Below, in pieces: positions 37,153 through 50,294 of a stretch of 64,000 nucleotides of DNA; the stretch's first letter is position 1; each line of letters opens with the position of its first letter. Origin of the DNA: Neobacillus kokaensis (GTDB lineage: Bacteria; Bacillota; Bacilli; Bacillales; Cytobacillaceae); assembly GCF_014656545.1 (NCBI RefSeq), contig NZ_BNDS01000001.1, positions 1 to 64,000 on the forward strand, in the 5' to 3' direction. Made by a program: the position numbers and the translations under genes. The notes under the pieces were generated by a model that was not told the DNA's origin, made no database searches, and saw only the letters and a program-made list of their open reading frames with translations.

Positions 37153-40100
37153 ACTCCATTTTAGTTATCGGATCTGGACCGATTGTGATTGGTCAGGCTG
37201 CAGAATTTGATTACGCCGGCACCCAGGCATGTATCGCTTTAAAAGAAGAAGGCTACCGCGTGATTCTGGTGAACTCCAATCCTGCCACAATCATGACAGA
37301 TATAGAGATTGCAGATGCTGTCTATATAGAGCCATTAACACTTGAATTTGTCAGCCGGATTATCCGCAAGGAACATCCTGATGCGATTTTAGGCACGCTA
37401 GGAGGTCAAACAGGACTTAATTTAACCGTGGAATTAGCGAATTCTGGTGTATTGGAAGAATGCGGGGTAGAAATCCTTGGAACGAAGCTCGCTGCGATTG
37501 AAAAAGCTGAAGACCGAGAATTATTCCGAAGTCTGATGAATGAGTTAAATGAACCTGTTCCTGATAGTGAAATTATCCATGAATTGAACGAAGCAAAGGC
37601 ATTTGTTGAAAAAATTGGGTTTCCAGTGATTGTTCGCCCTGCCTATACCCTTGGAGGCACAGGCGGCGGTATTTGTCATAATCAAGAGGAACTGGATGAA
37701 ATCGTAACGAGTGGTTTAAAAAATAGTCCTGTTCATCAATGTTTACTTGAAAAAAGTATTGCAGGGTTTAAAGAAATAGAATATGAAGTCATGCGCGACT
37801 CAAATGACAATGCCATAGTTGTATGTAATATGGAAAACATTGACCCTGTCGGAGTTCATACTGGTGACTCCATTGTCGTTGCACCAAGCCAAACATTAAG
37901 TGATAGGGAATATCAGCTGTTAAGAAATGTATCTCTAAAAATTATTCGTGCCTTAGGTATCGAAGGCGGCTGTAATGTCCAGCTTGCTTTAGATCCTAAT
38001 AGCTTTGAATATTACATTATTGAAGTTAATCCAAGGGTCAGCCGTTCATCAGCGCTTGCCTCAAAAGCAACAGGATATCCAATTGCCAAACTAGCTGCCA
38101 AAATTGCGGTTGGCCTTACCCTTGATGAAATGTTAAATCCTGTTACTGGTAAAACATATGCGAGTTTTGAACCTGCTCTTGATTATATCGTTACGAAAAT
38201 CCCAAGATGGCCGTTTGATAAGTTCGAATCAGGAAACCGTTCACTTGGTACGCAAATGAAGGCTACAGGGGAAGTTATGGCAATGGGCCGAACTTTCGAA
38301 GAATCCTTACTGAAAGCCATTCGCTCGCTTGAAGCAGGCGTGCATCATTTCGAATTGAATGACGCAGCGGAAATTCCGAATGAATTGCTGGAGAAAAGGA
38401 TTCGTAAAGCTGGAGATGAACGCCTGTTTTACATTGCAGAGAGCTTAAAACGCGGAACTTCCATTGAAACCATTCACCAATGGAGCAAAATTGATTTGTT
38501 CTTCCTGAAGAAAATGGAAGGCATTGTAGAGTTAGAAGCAAAGCTTGCTGAAAATCAATTTGACCTTGAGCTGCTTTTGGAAGCAAAACAAAAAGGGTTT
38601 ACTGATAAAAAAATAGCTGAATTGTGGAATCAGTCGGAACCTGAAATTTATAAGCTGCGTAAAGAAAACGGAATTGTCCCTGTGTTTAAAATGGTAGATA
38701 CATGCGCAGCTGAATTCGAATCTGAAACACCATACTACTACGGCACATATGAAGAGGAAAATGAGTCATTAGTAACTGAAAAGCAAAGTGTAATTGTTCT
38801 CGGCTCAGGCCCGATTCGAATTGGCCAGGGAATAGAGTTTGACTATGCGACCGTCCATTCCGTAAAAGCAATAAAAGAAGCAGGCTATGAAGCAATTATT
38901 ATTAATAACAATCCAGAGACGGTATCGACGGATTTTAGTATCTCTGATAAACTGTATTTCGAACCTTTGACAATTGAAGATGTCATGACCATTATTGATT
39001 TGGAAAAACCAATTGGAGTGGTTGTTCAATTTGGCGGCCAAACAGCTATTAATCTGGCAGCAGAGCTAATTAACCATGGCGTGAGAATTCTCGGAACAAC
39101 CCTTGAGGATTTAGACCGGGCTGAAGATAGAGATAAATTTGAGCAAGCCCTAGAACAGCTTAACATTCCGCAGCCACTTGGGAAAACGGCTTTATCTGTA
39201 GATGAGGCGCTTGTGATCGCCCAGGAAATTGGGTATCCCGTACTCGTCCGGCCTTCCTATGTTTTAGGTGGCCGTGCGATGGAAATTGTCTACCAAGAAG
39301 AAGAGCTGCTTCATTATATGAAAAATGCGGTGAAAATCAATCCTGAACACCCAGTCTTGATTGATCGTTATTTAACCGGTAAAGAGATAGAAGTGGATGC
39401 AATCTGTGATGGTAAAAATGTGTTAATCCCGGGGATTATGGAACATATCGAACGCGCTGGTGTTCACTCAGGGGACTCGATTGCTGTGTATCCGCCGCAA
39501 ACACTTTCCGAAAAAGTGAAACAAACTCTTGTTGAATATACGGAAAAATTATCAATAGGATTAAACATTGTAGGTCTGCTGAATATCCAGTATGTCTTAT
39601 CAGGTGACCAAGTCTACGTGCTTGAAGTTAATCCGCGGTCAAGCCGGACAGTACCATTTTTAAGTAAGATCACAAATGTACCGATGGCGAAAATCGCGAC
39701 AAAGGCAATTTTAGGACAGTCAATCATTGACCAGGGCTTTACACCGGGAATTATTCCAGAAAAAACTGGTGTATATGTAAAAGTTCCAGTATTCTCATTT
39801 GCCAAGCTAAAAGACGTTGATATATCACTTGGACCTGAAATGAAGTCTACCGGGGAAGTAATGGGTAAGGATATCACGCTCGAAAAAGCTCTTTATAAAG
39901 GACTGGTTGCTTCTGGCATGAAAATCCAAAAATTTGGATCAGTACTATTTACGGTTGCTGATAAAGATAAGCAAGAGGCTTTAAAACTTGCAAAACGCTT
40001 TTCAGCAATTGGTTATCGCTTAATGGCGACAAGCGGTACTGCGTCTGTACTACAGGCTGCCGGACTTCCTGTCAAAGTAGTCGGAAAAATTGGCTCTGAA

Positions 40101-40333
40101 GGGAAAACACTTTTAGACGTGATTCATCATGGTGAAGCACAATTCATTATCAATACATTGACAAAGGGTAAACAACCTGAGCGTGACGGGTTTAGGATTC
40201 GTCGAGAGGCAGTAGAAAACGGTGTTCCTTGCTTAACCTCATTAGATACAGCCGATGCAATCCTTCAAGTGATTGAATCAATGAATTTCTCGACAGAAGC
40301 CATGTCTGTTGGGAAAAAGGAGGCAGTTTTTGC

Positions 40334-40337
<4 letters not shown>
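37131..40337 (+). CDS. pyrAB: carbamoyl phosphate synthase large subunit (pyrimidine-specific)
   Basis: The 1068-residue large subunit makes carbamoyl phosphate from bicarbonate, ammonia and two ATP. It shows two homologous ATP-grasp halves: [19 protein letters not shown] near residue 11 and [18 protein letters not shown] near residue 557, each followed by PxYxLGG-type loops ([21 protein letters not shown]). A C-terminal MGS-like allosteric domain begins near residue 935, where UMP usually binds. ACAGGAGG precedes the ATG inside pyrAA. Length matches B. subtilis PyrAB. Confidence 0.97.
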
Positions 40338-42015
<1,678 letters not shown>

Positions 42016-42016
42016 C

Positions 42017-42730
42017 ATGGATCATTCGCTAATCATCGCGCTTGATTTTGCCAGCGTAAATGAAGTGCAGAAATTTTTACAGCCTTTTGAAGGTGAACAA
42101 CTGTTTGTCAAGGTAGGAATGGAACTTTTTTATCAAGAAGGTCCGGCGATTATTCATCTTTTAAAAGAAGCAGGGCATCAAATTTTTCTTGATTTAAAGC
42201 TTCATGATATCCCAAATACAGTGAAAAGCGCCATGAAGGGTCTGGCAAGGCTTGATTGCGACCTCGTGAATGTGCATGCTGCCGGCGGAAAGGAAATGAT
42301 GCAGGCGGCTTTGGAAGGTTTGGAAGCAGGTACTGCTTCCGGTAAAAAGCGGCCATACTGTATCGCAGTAACGCAATTAACTAGTACTTCAGAGGAGCAA
42401 ATGAACAAGGAACAGCTTATTCCTGTTACTTTAAAGGAGTCTGTTTTGCATTATGCTTCTCTAACAAAAGATGCAGGATTAGACGGAGTTGTCTGCTCTG
42501 CTTGGGAAGCAGGCGCGATTCGCGAAAAAGCAGGGGATTCATTTTTAACAGTTTGTCCGGGAATTCGTATGCCCCAAGATCAAACCCAAGATCAAAAGCG
42601 GATTGCTACACCTGAATCTGCTAGAAATGCGGGTGTGAGTTCGATTGTAGTTGGTCGTTCTATTACAAGATCATCGAACCCGCTCGAAAGCTATCAACAA
42701 TGGCTGAAAATATGGAAGGGAGTTAACTAA
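42017..42730 (+). CDS. pyrF: orotidine 5'-phosphate decarboxylase PyrF
   Basis: PyrF decarboxylates OMP to UMP. The 237-residue TIM-barrel protein has LIIALDF at the start and the catalytic [13 protein letters not shown] (about 59-71) with the Asp-Lys-Asp network, plus CPGIRMP and VVGRSITRS at the phosphate site. An in-frame ATG at 41975 lies in pyrD; ATG 42017 with GGAAGGAG upstream gives the family length. The stop overlaps pyrE by 1 base. Confidence 0.96.
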   Translation: MDHSLIIALDFASVNEVQKFLQPFEGEQLFVKVGMELFYQEGPAIIHLLKEAGHQIFLDLKLHDIPNTVKSAMKGLARLDCDLVNVHAAGGKEMMQAALEGLEAGTASGKKRPYCIAVTQLTSTSEEQMNKEQLIPVTLKESVLHYASLTKDAGLDGVVCSAWEAGAIREKAGDSFLTVCPGIRMPQDQTQDQKRIATPESARNAGVSSIVVGRSITRSSNPLESYQQWLKIWKGVN

Positions 42731-43362
42731 TGAAAGAAAAGATAGCAGAAAGTTTATTAGACATTAATGCCGTAGCATTAAAACCAAATGAACCATTTAC
42801 TTGGACATCGGGTTTGCGTTCTCCTATTTATTGTGATAATCGCCTTACACTTTCTTATCCAGGAGTTAGAAGACAAATTGCCGAAGGCTTGCAAAAGCTG
42901 ATTCAAGAAAACTTCCCTGATACGGAAGTGGTAGCTGGAACTGCAACCGCCGGGATTCCCCATGCGGCTTGGGTTAGTGAGTTAATGAATCTGCCAATGT
43001 GCTATGTTCGTTCTAAAGCCAAAGGTCATGGAAAAGGCAATCAAATTGAAGGAAAAGCAGAACAAGGACAAAAGGTTGTAGTGGTTGAAGACTTAATTTC
43101 AACGGGCGGCAGTGTGATTACAGCTGTGCATGCATTAAGAGAGGCTGGCTGTGAAGTATTAGGTGCTGTCTCCATATTTACATATGGACTTCAAAAGGGT
43201 ACAGATGCATTTGCCCAGGAAGGTATTAACAGCAAGTCACTTACAGATTTTCCTACATTAGTGTCTGTAGCAATAGATAAAGGTTATATTGGTCAAAGTG
43301 ATCAAGAAAGTTTGCTTTCATGGAGTAAAGACCCAGCACAATGGAGTAAACAGTACGAATAA
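42730..43362 (+). CDS. pyrE: orotate phosphoribosyltransferase PyrE
   Basis: PyrE joins orotate and PRPP to form OMP. The 210-residue protein has the [13 protein letters not shown] substrate segment, KAKGHGKGN loop and the PRPP-binding motif [17 protein letters not shown] (about 117-133). It is the last gene of the pyr operon. A bidirectional terminator separates it from the convergent rqcH. In B. subtilis the cysH sulfate operon lies here; it is absent. Confidence 0.96.
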   Translation: MKEKIAESLLDINAVALKPNEPFTWTSGLRSPIYCDNRLTLSYPGVRRQIAEGLQKLIQENFPDTEVVAGTATAGIPHAAWVSELMNLPMCYVRSKAKGHGKGNQIEGKAEQGQKVVVVEDLISTGGSVITAVHALREAGCEVLGAVSIFTYGLQKGTDAFAQEGINSKSLTDFPTLVSVAIDKGYIGQSDQESLLSWSKDPAQWSKQYE

Positions 43363-43388
43363 AAAAAAGCCCCAGGGGGCTTTTTTTT
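43363..43388. terminator. bidirectional terminator between pyrE and rqcH
   Basis: An A-run, a GCCC/GGGC core with a CAGG loop, and a T-run give a symmetric hairpin that serves both convergent genes. Confidence 0.88.
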
Positions 43389-45102
43389 ATTCGCCTTTTT
43401 TCAATTTAAGTACAATTTCTTCATCAGGAGTAACATAAACAGTCTGTTGATGATCATAAATCACAAACCCTGGTTTCGCCCCGCTTGGTTTTTTAACATG
43501 CCGGACTTTTGTAAAATCAACGGGGACTGAGCTGGAATTTCTAGCCTTGGAAAAATAAGCGGCCAGCTGTGCTGCTTCTTTAATCGTCTGTTCGGAAGGT
43601 TCCTTACTTCTAATGACGACATGGGAGCCTGGAATATCCTTTGTATGCAGCCAAATTTCATCCCTTGCCGCCAGTTTATTGGTTAAATAATCATTTTGTT
43701 TATTATTTTTACCGACAATAATCTCAGTATGGTCGGATGATTGGAAGAGGTCAAGAACCGGCTTTGCATTCATTACTTTTTTACCTTGTCGTTTTTGGCG
43801 TTCACGAATATATCCACCTTCAACCAATTCCTCCCGAATCTCCTGTAAATCCTTTGGAGAAGCTGTTAACACCTGCTGTAATAGATTATCAAAATAGGCG
43901 GCTTCTTCCTTGGCATGAGCAATTTGCTCAAGGACAACCGTAACGGAATTTTTTGCTTTTTGGTATTTGGAAAAATACTTTTGCGCATTGTCTGACGGTG
44001 TTTTACGCGGGTCAAGCGGAATAATCATTGTAGCGCCTGATTCATCATAATAATCGAGGACTTCGATTTCCTTCATCCCCTTTTTGGCGGCGTAAAGATT
44101 AGCTGTTAGCAGCTCACCATAACGCTGAAACTGATCTGCCTGCTCCGCAAGCTTTAAAGTTGCTTCAAGTTTTTCAATTTTTTTTTCGTTCTTTTCTTTT
44201 TCATTGATAATAAAGCGTTCAATATCATGACCTTGTTGCTTCACCCTGTCCCGTTCGGCCTTGCCGAAATAAAAACGGTCAAGCATGTCACTAATTGCAG
44301 GAAAAGTTTTTATTTCTCCTTTTACATGCTCAATAGGAAACAGGTAAAAGACTTCCTTAGATTCTGTAGTCATGATAGCAGGGGAGAGATTGTTATTATC
44401 AATTTTTCTTATCAATTCAATAAAGTGTTTCGGAACCGTTGTTCGGTTTGCAAGGCCGCTCTTAAAAAGAACTTCTTTAGCAAAAAGCGGTGATGTACCG
44501 GCGAAATTTTCAACTAATTGCTTATCCAGCCTGCCTGCATTAAAATCCAATTTTCTTTCTACATCTTCTTCACTAGCCGTAAAAGGATTTTGCTTATTCT
44601 GTGCAGGCGGCAGAATATATGGCTGGCCAGGCAGGATAGCCCGGTGGCTATTAACGGCAAAGGAAACATGCTTCACGCTATCAAGAATGAGATTGCGTCT
44701 TTTATCGACTAATACAATATTGCTGTGCCTTCCCATTATTTCAATGATAAGCTGCTTGTAACTAATATCTCCGATTTCATTCCTCCCTTTAATTTCAAAA
44801 ACAATCATTCGATCATTTTCAATCTGATATATATCTTCTAGTATATGCCCTTCAATATGCTTTCTCAAAAGCATACAGAACATTGGCGGTTCACTCGGAT
44901 TATCATACGCTTCTCTAGTCAACTGAGCCCTGGCGTAGCTAGGATGTGCCGACAACAGCAGTTTATGATTCACACCGCCAGAACGTATTGTTAAAATGAC
45001 TTCGTTCTTATATGGCTGATGTACCTTATTAATCCTGCCGCCCTTAAGCTGACGGGAAAGCTCTTGAACCATCGCTTTTGTAAATAAACCATCGAATGAC
45101 AT
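43387..45102 (-). CDS. rqcH: ribosome quality control factor RqcH (NEMF/Rqc2 family)
   Basis: RqcH binds 50S subunits with stalled peptidyl-tRNA and adds C-terminal alanine tails that target the nascent chain for degradation. It was formerly annotated as fibronectin-binding protein A. The 571-residue protein has an NFACT-N domain with [11 protein letters not shown] and [10 protein letters not shown], a long coiled coil (about 280-430), and an NFACT-R domain with [19 protein letters not shown] near the end. The start is taken at 45102 (MSFDGLF) because the ATG at 45114 leaves only 2 bases after AAAAGG. It is the only long gene on the minus strand. Confidence 0.95.
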   Translation of the reverse strand: MSFDGLFTKAMVQELSRQLKGGRINKVHQPYKNEVILTIRSGGVNHKLLLSAHPSYARAQLTREAYDNPSEPPMFCMLLRKHIEGHILEDIYQIENDRMIVFEIKGRNEIGDISYKQLIIEIMGRHSNIVLVDKRRNLILDSVKHVSFAVNSHRAILPGQPYILPPAQNKQNPFTASEEDVERKLDFNAGRLDKQLVENFAGTSPLFAKEVLFKSGLANRTTVPKHFIELIRKIDNNNLSPAIMTTESKEVFYLFPIEHVKGEIKTFPAISDMLDRFYFGKAERDRVKQQGHDIERFIINEKEKNEKKIEKLEATLKLAEQADQFQRYGELLTANLYAAKKGMKEIEVLDYYDESGATMIIPLDPRKTPSDNAQKYFSKYQKAKNSVTVVLEQIAHAKEEAAYFDNLLQQVLTASPKDLQEIREELVEGGYIRERQKRQGKKVMNAKPVLDLFQSSDHTEIIVGKNNKQNDYLTNKLAARDEIWLHTKDIPGSHVVIRSKEPSEQTIKEAAQLAAYFSKARNSSSVPVDFTKVRHVKKPSGAKPGFVIYDHQQTVYVTPDEEIVLKLKKGE

Positions 45103-45141
45103 TGAAAAAAACATCCTTTTCTAGATAACTATAATGCCTTC

Positions 45142-45171
45142 ATTATATCCTACTTTATTTCCTTCTGTCTT
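45142..45171 (-). promoter_or_regulatory. candidate SigA promoter of rqcH
   Basis: On the minus strand, AAGACA (45171-45166) and TATAAT (45147-45142) are 18 bases apart, about 40 bases upstream of the start codon. Confidence 0.55.
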
Positions 45172-45318
45172 ATTTTACTCTATAAGACTTAATAATAGCA
45201 TTTTTTTGGACGGCCCTGAATAAGCTTTCTTTAGAGGTCAGCCAATAAGGATAAATAATGAAATCAAGGCAATATCCTTTACATTATAGTCGATACAAGG
45301 GGGAAGTGAGATGGTCGG

Positions 45319-47997
45319 ATGAAGTTCCATGAGATGGAGATCGAACAAGTAGAAAAGGCCTTAGAAACCGACTTTTCATCGGGTTTAACACAGGAGGAAG
45401 TGAAGGAAAGGATTAAGCAGCATGGGTTTAATGAATTAGAAGAAGGGGAAAAGCAATCTGCCCTGCTATTATTCTTTAGCCAATTTAAAGATTTTATGGT
45501 TTTGGTACTGCTTGCAGCTACCTTAATTTCTGGTTTACTCGGAGAATATATTGATGCCATCGCGATTATTGCCATCGTGATTTTAAATGGGATTCTTGGG
45601 TTTTACCAAGAAAGGCGGGCAGAAAAATCCCTACAAGCTTTAAAGGAACTATCTGCACCTCAGGTTTCAGTATTAAGAGACGGGCACTGGATTAAGGTAC
45701 CCTCAAAGGAAATAGTGATTGGAGATATTTTAAAGTTCTCCAGCGGTGACAGGATTGGGGCAGATGTCCGGATTATAGAATCCAATAGTTTGGAAATTGA
45801 AGAGTCGGCGCTTACCGGTGAATCTGTTCCGGTAGCCAAGCATATAGACTGTTTATCAAATCCCAGTCCCGGCATTGGTGATATGGAAAATACCGCCTTC
45901 ATGGGTACGATGATCACAAGAGGCAGTGGTATTGGAGTAGTCATCGCAACAGGAATGAAAACGGCAATGGGCCAGATTGCCGGACTCTTGCAAAGTGCTG
46001 AATCTCAAGAAACACCGCTGCAGCGCCGTTTGGAACAGTTGGGGAAAATTCTCATTACGGTGGCATTATTCTTGACTTTGCTTGTTGTTGTAATTGGGAT
46101 TATGAGGGGACATGAAATTTATGAAATGTTCCTTGCTGGTGTATCATTGGCAGTAGCAGCCATACCGGAAGGACTGCCGGCAATTGTAACGGTGGCATTA
46201 TCGCTTGGAGTTCAAAAAATGATCAGGCAAAAGGCAATTGTCCGTAAGCTTCCAGCTGTTGAAACGTTAGGCTGTGCATCCGTAATTTGTTCTGATAAAA
46301 CGGGCACGATGACACAAAACAAAATGACTGTTACCCATCTATGGAGCGGTGAACAAACCTGGACAGTAGATGGAATTGGCTACCAGCCAACTGGTGACTT
46401 TTACCGCAATAAACAAAAAGTCATTCCTAAAGATGAAAAGGCATTGCAGCAAATGCTTATTTTTGGGATGCTGTGTAACCATTCTGACATATACCAAGAG
46501 GATGAGGAATATATTCTTGACGGTGACCCCACTGAGGGAGCATTATTGGTTAGTGCCATGAAAGCTGGACTTAACCGTTCAAAACTGCTGGAAGAGTTCA
46601 CAATTATAAAGGAATTTCCGTTTGATTCAGCAAGGAAAATGATGAGTATCCATGTGAAGGATAAACAAGGAAGGCATTTTATCGTTACAAAAGGTGCACC
46701 TGATGTGATCTTAGGCATTTGTGAATCGATTCTTTGGGATGGAAAAAGTCAATTTTTAAACCAAGATAAACAAACTAGGGTTCAGAATGCAATCAATAAT
46801 TTAGCATCAAATGCACTTAGGACAATTGCCATTGCATTTAAGCCGATTTCTCATAACACAGTGATTTTAAGTGAACAGGAAGCAGAGAATAAACTGACAT
46901 TAATCGGTATTCAAGGAATGATTGATCCGCCGAGGCCTGAGGTAAAGGATGCTGTGAAGGAATGTAAGGCAGCGGGAATAAAAACAGTGATGATTACCGG
47001 TGACCATGTCATTACAGCAAAAGCAATTGCTGGAGAGCTTGGAATTCTTACGAAAAAGAGCAAGGTTGTTGAGGGGAAAGAACTATCACAAATGACAGTA
47101 GAGGAGCTTGAAGCTGTTGTTGAAGATGTGTCCGTATTTGCTAGGGTCTCACCTGAACATAAATTAAAAATTGTTAGAGCACTGCAAAATCGTGGTCATA
47201 TTGTGGCAATGACGGGTGATGGAGTGAATGATGCTCCAGCGATAAAAGCAGCAGACATTGGCGTAGCAATGGGGATAACTGGAACAGATGTGGCGAAGGA
47301 GGCCTCCTCGCTTGTATTATTAGATGATAACTTTGCAACAATTAAAGCAGCGATCAAAGAAGGAAGAAATATCTATGAAAATATCCGCAAGTTTGTCCGT
47401 TATTTGCTTGCTTCTAACGTTGGTGAAATTTTGGTAATGCTCTTTGCGATGATTTTGGGAATGCCATTACCATTAGTTCCAATCCAAATCCTTTGGGTCA
47501 ATTTAGTAACTGACGGGCTGCCGGCTATGGCTCTCGGATTGGATCAGCCGGAAGAAAATGTGATGAGGCGTGGACCAAGAAGTCCTAATGAAGGGGTCTT
47601 TTCACGAGGATTAGGATGGAAAGTGATTTCGCGTGGATTCTTAATTGGGATTGTTACATTAATAGCCTTTATGATTATCTATCATAACGATCCAAGTCAA
47701 TTAGAGTACGCGCAGACGATAGCTTTTGCGACTCTAGTAATGGCTCAGCTCATTCATGTGTTTGATTGCCGCAGTGAAATTTCCGTTTTGTCTCGAAACC
47801 CGTTTGGGAACAAATATCTTGTTTGGGCGGTCATATCTTCACTTGCATTAATGTTTGTAGTCATTTATTATCCGCCTCTTCAGCCTGTTTTCCATACATT
47901 GCCGATTCAAGCGAAAGATTGGCTGTTAATTATTGGACTATCATCAGTTCCAACTTTTTTACTAGCTGGTTCATTTTTGTTAAGAAAAACAAAATAA
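45319..47997 (+). CDS. yloB: P-type calcium-transporting ATPase (YloB family)
   Basis: The 892-residue P2A-type ATPase pumps Ca2+ out of the cytoplasm, like eukaryotic SERCA. It has an N-terminal cation ATPase domain, TGES in the actuator (ALTGESVPV), the membrane motif AAIPEGLPAIV, phosphorylated D326 in SDKTGTMT, the GDGVNDAPA hinge, and about ten transmembrane helices, with QILWVNLVTDGLPA in M6. B. subtilis YloB occupies the same locus and is linked to calcium during sporulation. The ATG at 45319 lies about 13 bases after GGGGGAAG, a little far. Confidence 0.95.
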   Translation: MKFHEMEIEQVEKALETDFSSGLTQEEVKERIKQHGFNELEEGEKQSALLLFFSQFKDFMVLVLLAATLISGLLGEYIDAIAIIAIVILNGILGFYQERRAEKSLQALKELSAPQVSVLRDGHWIKVPSKEIVIGDILKFSSGDRIGADVRIIESNSLEIEESALTGESVPVAKHIDCLSNPSPGIGDMENTAFMGTMITRGSGIGVVIATGMKTAMGQIAGLLQSAESQETPLQRRLEQLGKILITVALFLTLLVVVIGIMRGHEIYEMFLAGVSLAVAAIPEGLPAIVTVALSLGVQKMIRQKAIVRKLPAVETLGCASVICSDKTGTMTQNKMTVTHLWSGEQTWTVDGIGYQPTGDFYRNKQKVIPKDEKALQQMLIFGMLCNHSDIYQEDEEYILDGDPTEGALLVSAMKAGLNRSKLLEEFTIIKEFPFDSARKMMSIHVKDKQGRHFIVTKGAPDVILGICESILWDGKSQFLNQDKQTRVQNAINNLASNALRTIAIAFKPISHNTVILSEQEAENKLTLIGIQGMIDPPRPEVKDAVKECKAAGIKTVMITGDHVITAKAIAGELGILTKKSKVVEGKELSQMTVEELEAVVEDVSVFARVSPEHKLKIVRALQNRGHIVAMTGDGVNDAPAIKAADIGVAMGITGTDVAKEASSLVLLDDNFATIKAAIKEGRNIYENIRKFVRYLLASNVGEILVMLFAMILGMPLPLVPIQILWVNLVTDGLPAMALGLDQPEENVMRRGPRSPNEGVFSRGLGWKVISRGFLIGIVTLIAFMIIYHNDPSQLEYAQTIAFATLVMAQLIHVFDCRSEISVLSRNPFGNKYLVWAVISSLALMFVVIYYPPLQPVFHTLPIQAKDWLLIIGLSSVPTFLLAGSFLLRKTK

Positions 47998-48001
47998 AGT
48001 A

Positions 48002-48010
48002 TGTTATAAT
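48002..48010 (+). promoter_or_regulatory. extended -10 abutting the yloB terminator
   Basis: TGTTATAAT is a perfect extended -10 directly before the terminator stem at 48011. A transcript starting about 7 bases later would lack part of the 5' arm and so escape termination, supplying yloC and remA. No good -35 is seen. Confidence 0.4.
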
Positions 48011-48052
48011 CCAAAAGGTAATAGAGTCCATTCTATTACCTTTTGGTTTTTT
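48011..48052 (+). terminator. strong intrinsic terminator after yloB
   Basis: Perfect 15-bp arms CCAAAAGGTAATAGA (48011-48025) and 48032-48046 enclose a 6-base loop, then six T. Confidence 0.93.
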
Positions 48053-48088
48053 ACTTAGTAGCCTTTCAGAGAATGGATGTGCAAGCGG

Positions 48089-48964
48089 ATGGTAATTAGT
48101 ATGACGGGCTTTGGGAGAGGAAAGGCAGAGTCAGAGGCTTTTTCAGTAAATGTCGAAATAAAAACCGTAAATCACCGTTTTTGTGAAATAAATATACGGA
48201 TGCCAAGGCAGTTATTAACAATTGAAGATAAAATAAAGAAAAAAATAAACGAACATATCCGTCGCGGCAGGGTAGAAGTATACGTCAGCCTGGAGGGAGA
48301 AGGGGCAATTACCCGAAAAATCCACGTTGATTGGAATCTGCTTGATGAGTATTATCAATTTATTAAGCATGCTCGGACAGTGTATGGGATTGAGGGGACA
48401 GTCACTCTTCAGGATTTACTTAGTCACACAGAGCTTATACATATAGAAGAAAAAGAAGCAGATAACGAAGGTCTCGAGCAATTAGTTCTTCGTGCAACTG
48501 AAGCCGCTGTAATGCAGCTTAAACAAATGCGATTGGCTGAGGGAGAGGAACTAAAATCTGATTTACATGCAATCACAGCCGAATTGGAAACGAATGTAGC
48601 AGAATTGCAAATTTTAGCCCCTGTTGTTGTTCAGTTGTATAAGGACCGTGTGACAAAAAGAATGCAAGATTATTTAAATGGGCAGATTGATGAGGCGAGA
48701 ATATTAACTGAAACAGCTATTTTTGCTGAAAAGGCTGATATCAATGAAGAAATCACCAGATTAAAAAGTCACATTGGGCAATTTATTCAAACATTAAAGA
48801 CCTGCGACCCAATTGGGAGAAAACTTGATTTTATTGTTCAGGAGATGAACCGGGAGGCTAACACTATTGGTTCAAAGGCGAATGATTCAAATATTGCGAA
48901 GAAAGTAGTCGAAATGAAAAGTCTGCTTGAAAAGCTAAAAGAACAGGTACAAAATATCGAATAG
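48089..48964 (+). CDS. yloC: YicC-family endoribonuclease YloC
   Basis: The 291-residue protein has the YicC N-terminal domain (SMTGFGRGKAE, VEIKTVNHRFCEINIRMP in parts) and the C-terminal DUF1732 domain (ITRLKSHIGQF, GRKLDFIVQEMNREANTIGSKAND in parts). Family members are endoribonucleases that in E. coli affect small-RNA decay. ATG 48089 gives the usual MV-SMTGFG start; ATG 48077 in frame adds four residues. Neither has a good ribosome binding site. It is the usual neighbour upstream of remA and gmk. Confidence 0.88.
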   Translation: MVISMTGFGRGKAESEAFSVNVEIKTVNHRFCEINIRMPRQLLTIEDKIKKKINEHIRRGRVEVYVSLEGEGAITRKIHVDWNLLDEYYQFIKHARTVYGIEGTVTLQDLLSHTELIHIEEKEADNEGLEQLVLRATEAAVMQLKQMRLAEGEELKSDLHAITAELETNVAELQILAPVVVQLYKDRVTKRMQDYLNGQIDEARILTETAIFAEKADINEEITRLKSHIGQFIQTLKTCDPIGRKLDFIVQEMNREANTIGSKANDSNIAKKVVEMKSLLEKLKEQVQNIE

Positions 48965-48982
48965 AAATAAGTTTACAAAATC

Positions 48983-48997
48983 TTTGACACGGTCAAA
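48983..48997. promoter_or_regulatory. palindrome upstream of remA
   Basis: TTTGAC and GTCAAA (6-bp arms, ACG spacer) overlap TTGACA (48984-48989), a possible -35. No matching -10 at proper spacing is convincing. Confidence 0.35.
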
Positions 48998-49026
48998 ATA
49001 TTATTATTGATGATTGGATGGTTAGC

Positions 49027-49290
49027 ATGGGGATTAAATTAATCAATATTGGATTTGGAAATATCGTTTCAGCGAATCGAATTATTTCAATTGTCAGCCC
49101 GGAGTCTGCTCCTATAAAAAGAATTATCCAAGACGCACGTGACCGTGGGTCATTGATTGATGCTACATATGGAAGACGTACTCGCGCGGTTATTGTTATG
49201 GATAGCGACCATGTGATTCTCTCCGCTGTTCAGCCGGAAACGGTTGCCCATCGTTTATCGGACCGTGATGAGACTATTGAGGAAGGGTAG
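49027..49290 (+). CDS. remA: biofilm matrix regulator RemA
   Basis: RemA is a small DNA-binding protein that activates matrix genes and osmoprotection genes in B. subtilis by binding many sites upstream of their promoters. The 87-residue product matches it closely: [41 protein letters not shown] and [15 protein letters not shown] (listed in parts). ATG 49018 is in frame; ATG 49027 has GGATGG at 5 bases and gives the typical start. It is followed by gmk after 10 bases. Confidence 0.93.
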   Translation: MGIKLINIGFGNIVSANRIISIVSPESAPIKRIIQDARDRGSLIDATYGRRTRAVIVMDSDHVILSAVQPETVAHRLSDRDETIEEG

Positions 49291-49300
49291 GATTTATTAA

Positions 49301-49915
<615 letters not shown>

Positions 49916-49917
49916 GA

Positions 49918-50139
49918 TTGTTATATCCATCAATTGATTCATTATTAGAGAAAATCGATTCAAAATATTCACTAGTATCTGTAGCTGCAAAGCGCGCCAG
50001 AGTCATGCAGCAGGTAAAGGATGAAAGACTCCCAAAATATGTGTCTTATAAATATGTAGGTAAAGCGCTAGAGGAAATTTATAGCGGCGAACTTACTTAT
50101 CGAATTGCTAAAAAAGCAGATACACCTGCAAATTCATAA
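49918..50139 (+). CDS. rpoZ: RNA polymerase omega subunit
   Basis: Omega helps assemble RNA polymerase and stabilises the beta' subunit. The 73-residue protein shows the conserved [19 protein letters not shown] start, AAKRARVMQ helix and [14 protein letters not shown]. The TTG start has TTGGAGG in the end of gmk. A terminator follows at 50165. Confidence 0.94.
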   Translation: MLYPSIDSLLEKIDSKYSLVSVAAKRARVMQQVKDERLPKYVSYKYVGKALEEIYSGELTYRIAKKADTPANS

Positions 50140-50164
50140 CTCGATTATACTTCTTCTAGAGACG

Positions 50165-50200
50165 TAAAAAAGGCCTGACACCCTTATGTCAGCCTTTTTT
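50165..50200 (+). terminator. terminator after rpoZ
   Basis: An A-run plus GGCCTGACA pairs with TGTCAGCC plus a T-run, with one bulged base and a 6-base loop. Confidence 0.85.
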
Positions 50201-50294
50201 ATTTTGAATTTTGTCGAAAGAACAGGAAAATTAGTGAAAAAATTTTTTTGTTCCATCATAATAGAAATAAGAATAAAACGTGGGGGAATTTATG

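Noticed and set aside
43387-45102. Adhesin (fibronectin-binding) role for the rqcH product
   Set aside because: There is no signal peptide or anchor; the NFACT domains fit the ribosome quality control factor.
50212-50218. Second perfect TGTCGAA heptamer, upstream of coaBC
   Set aside because: No good promoter lies next to it and the motif is short enough to occur by chance several times in the window.
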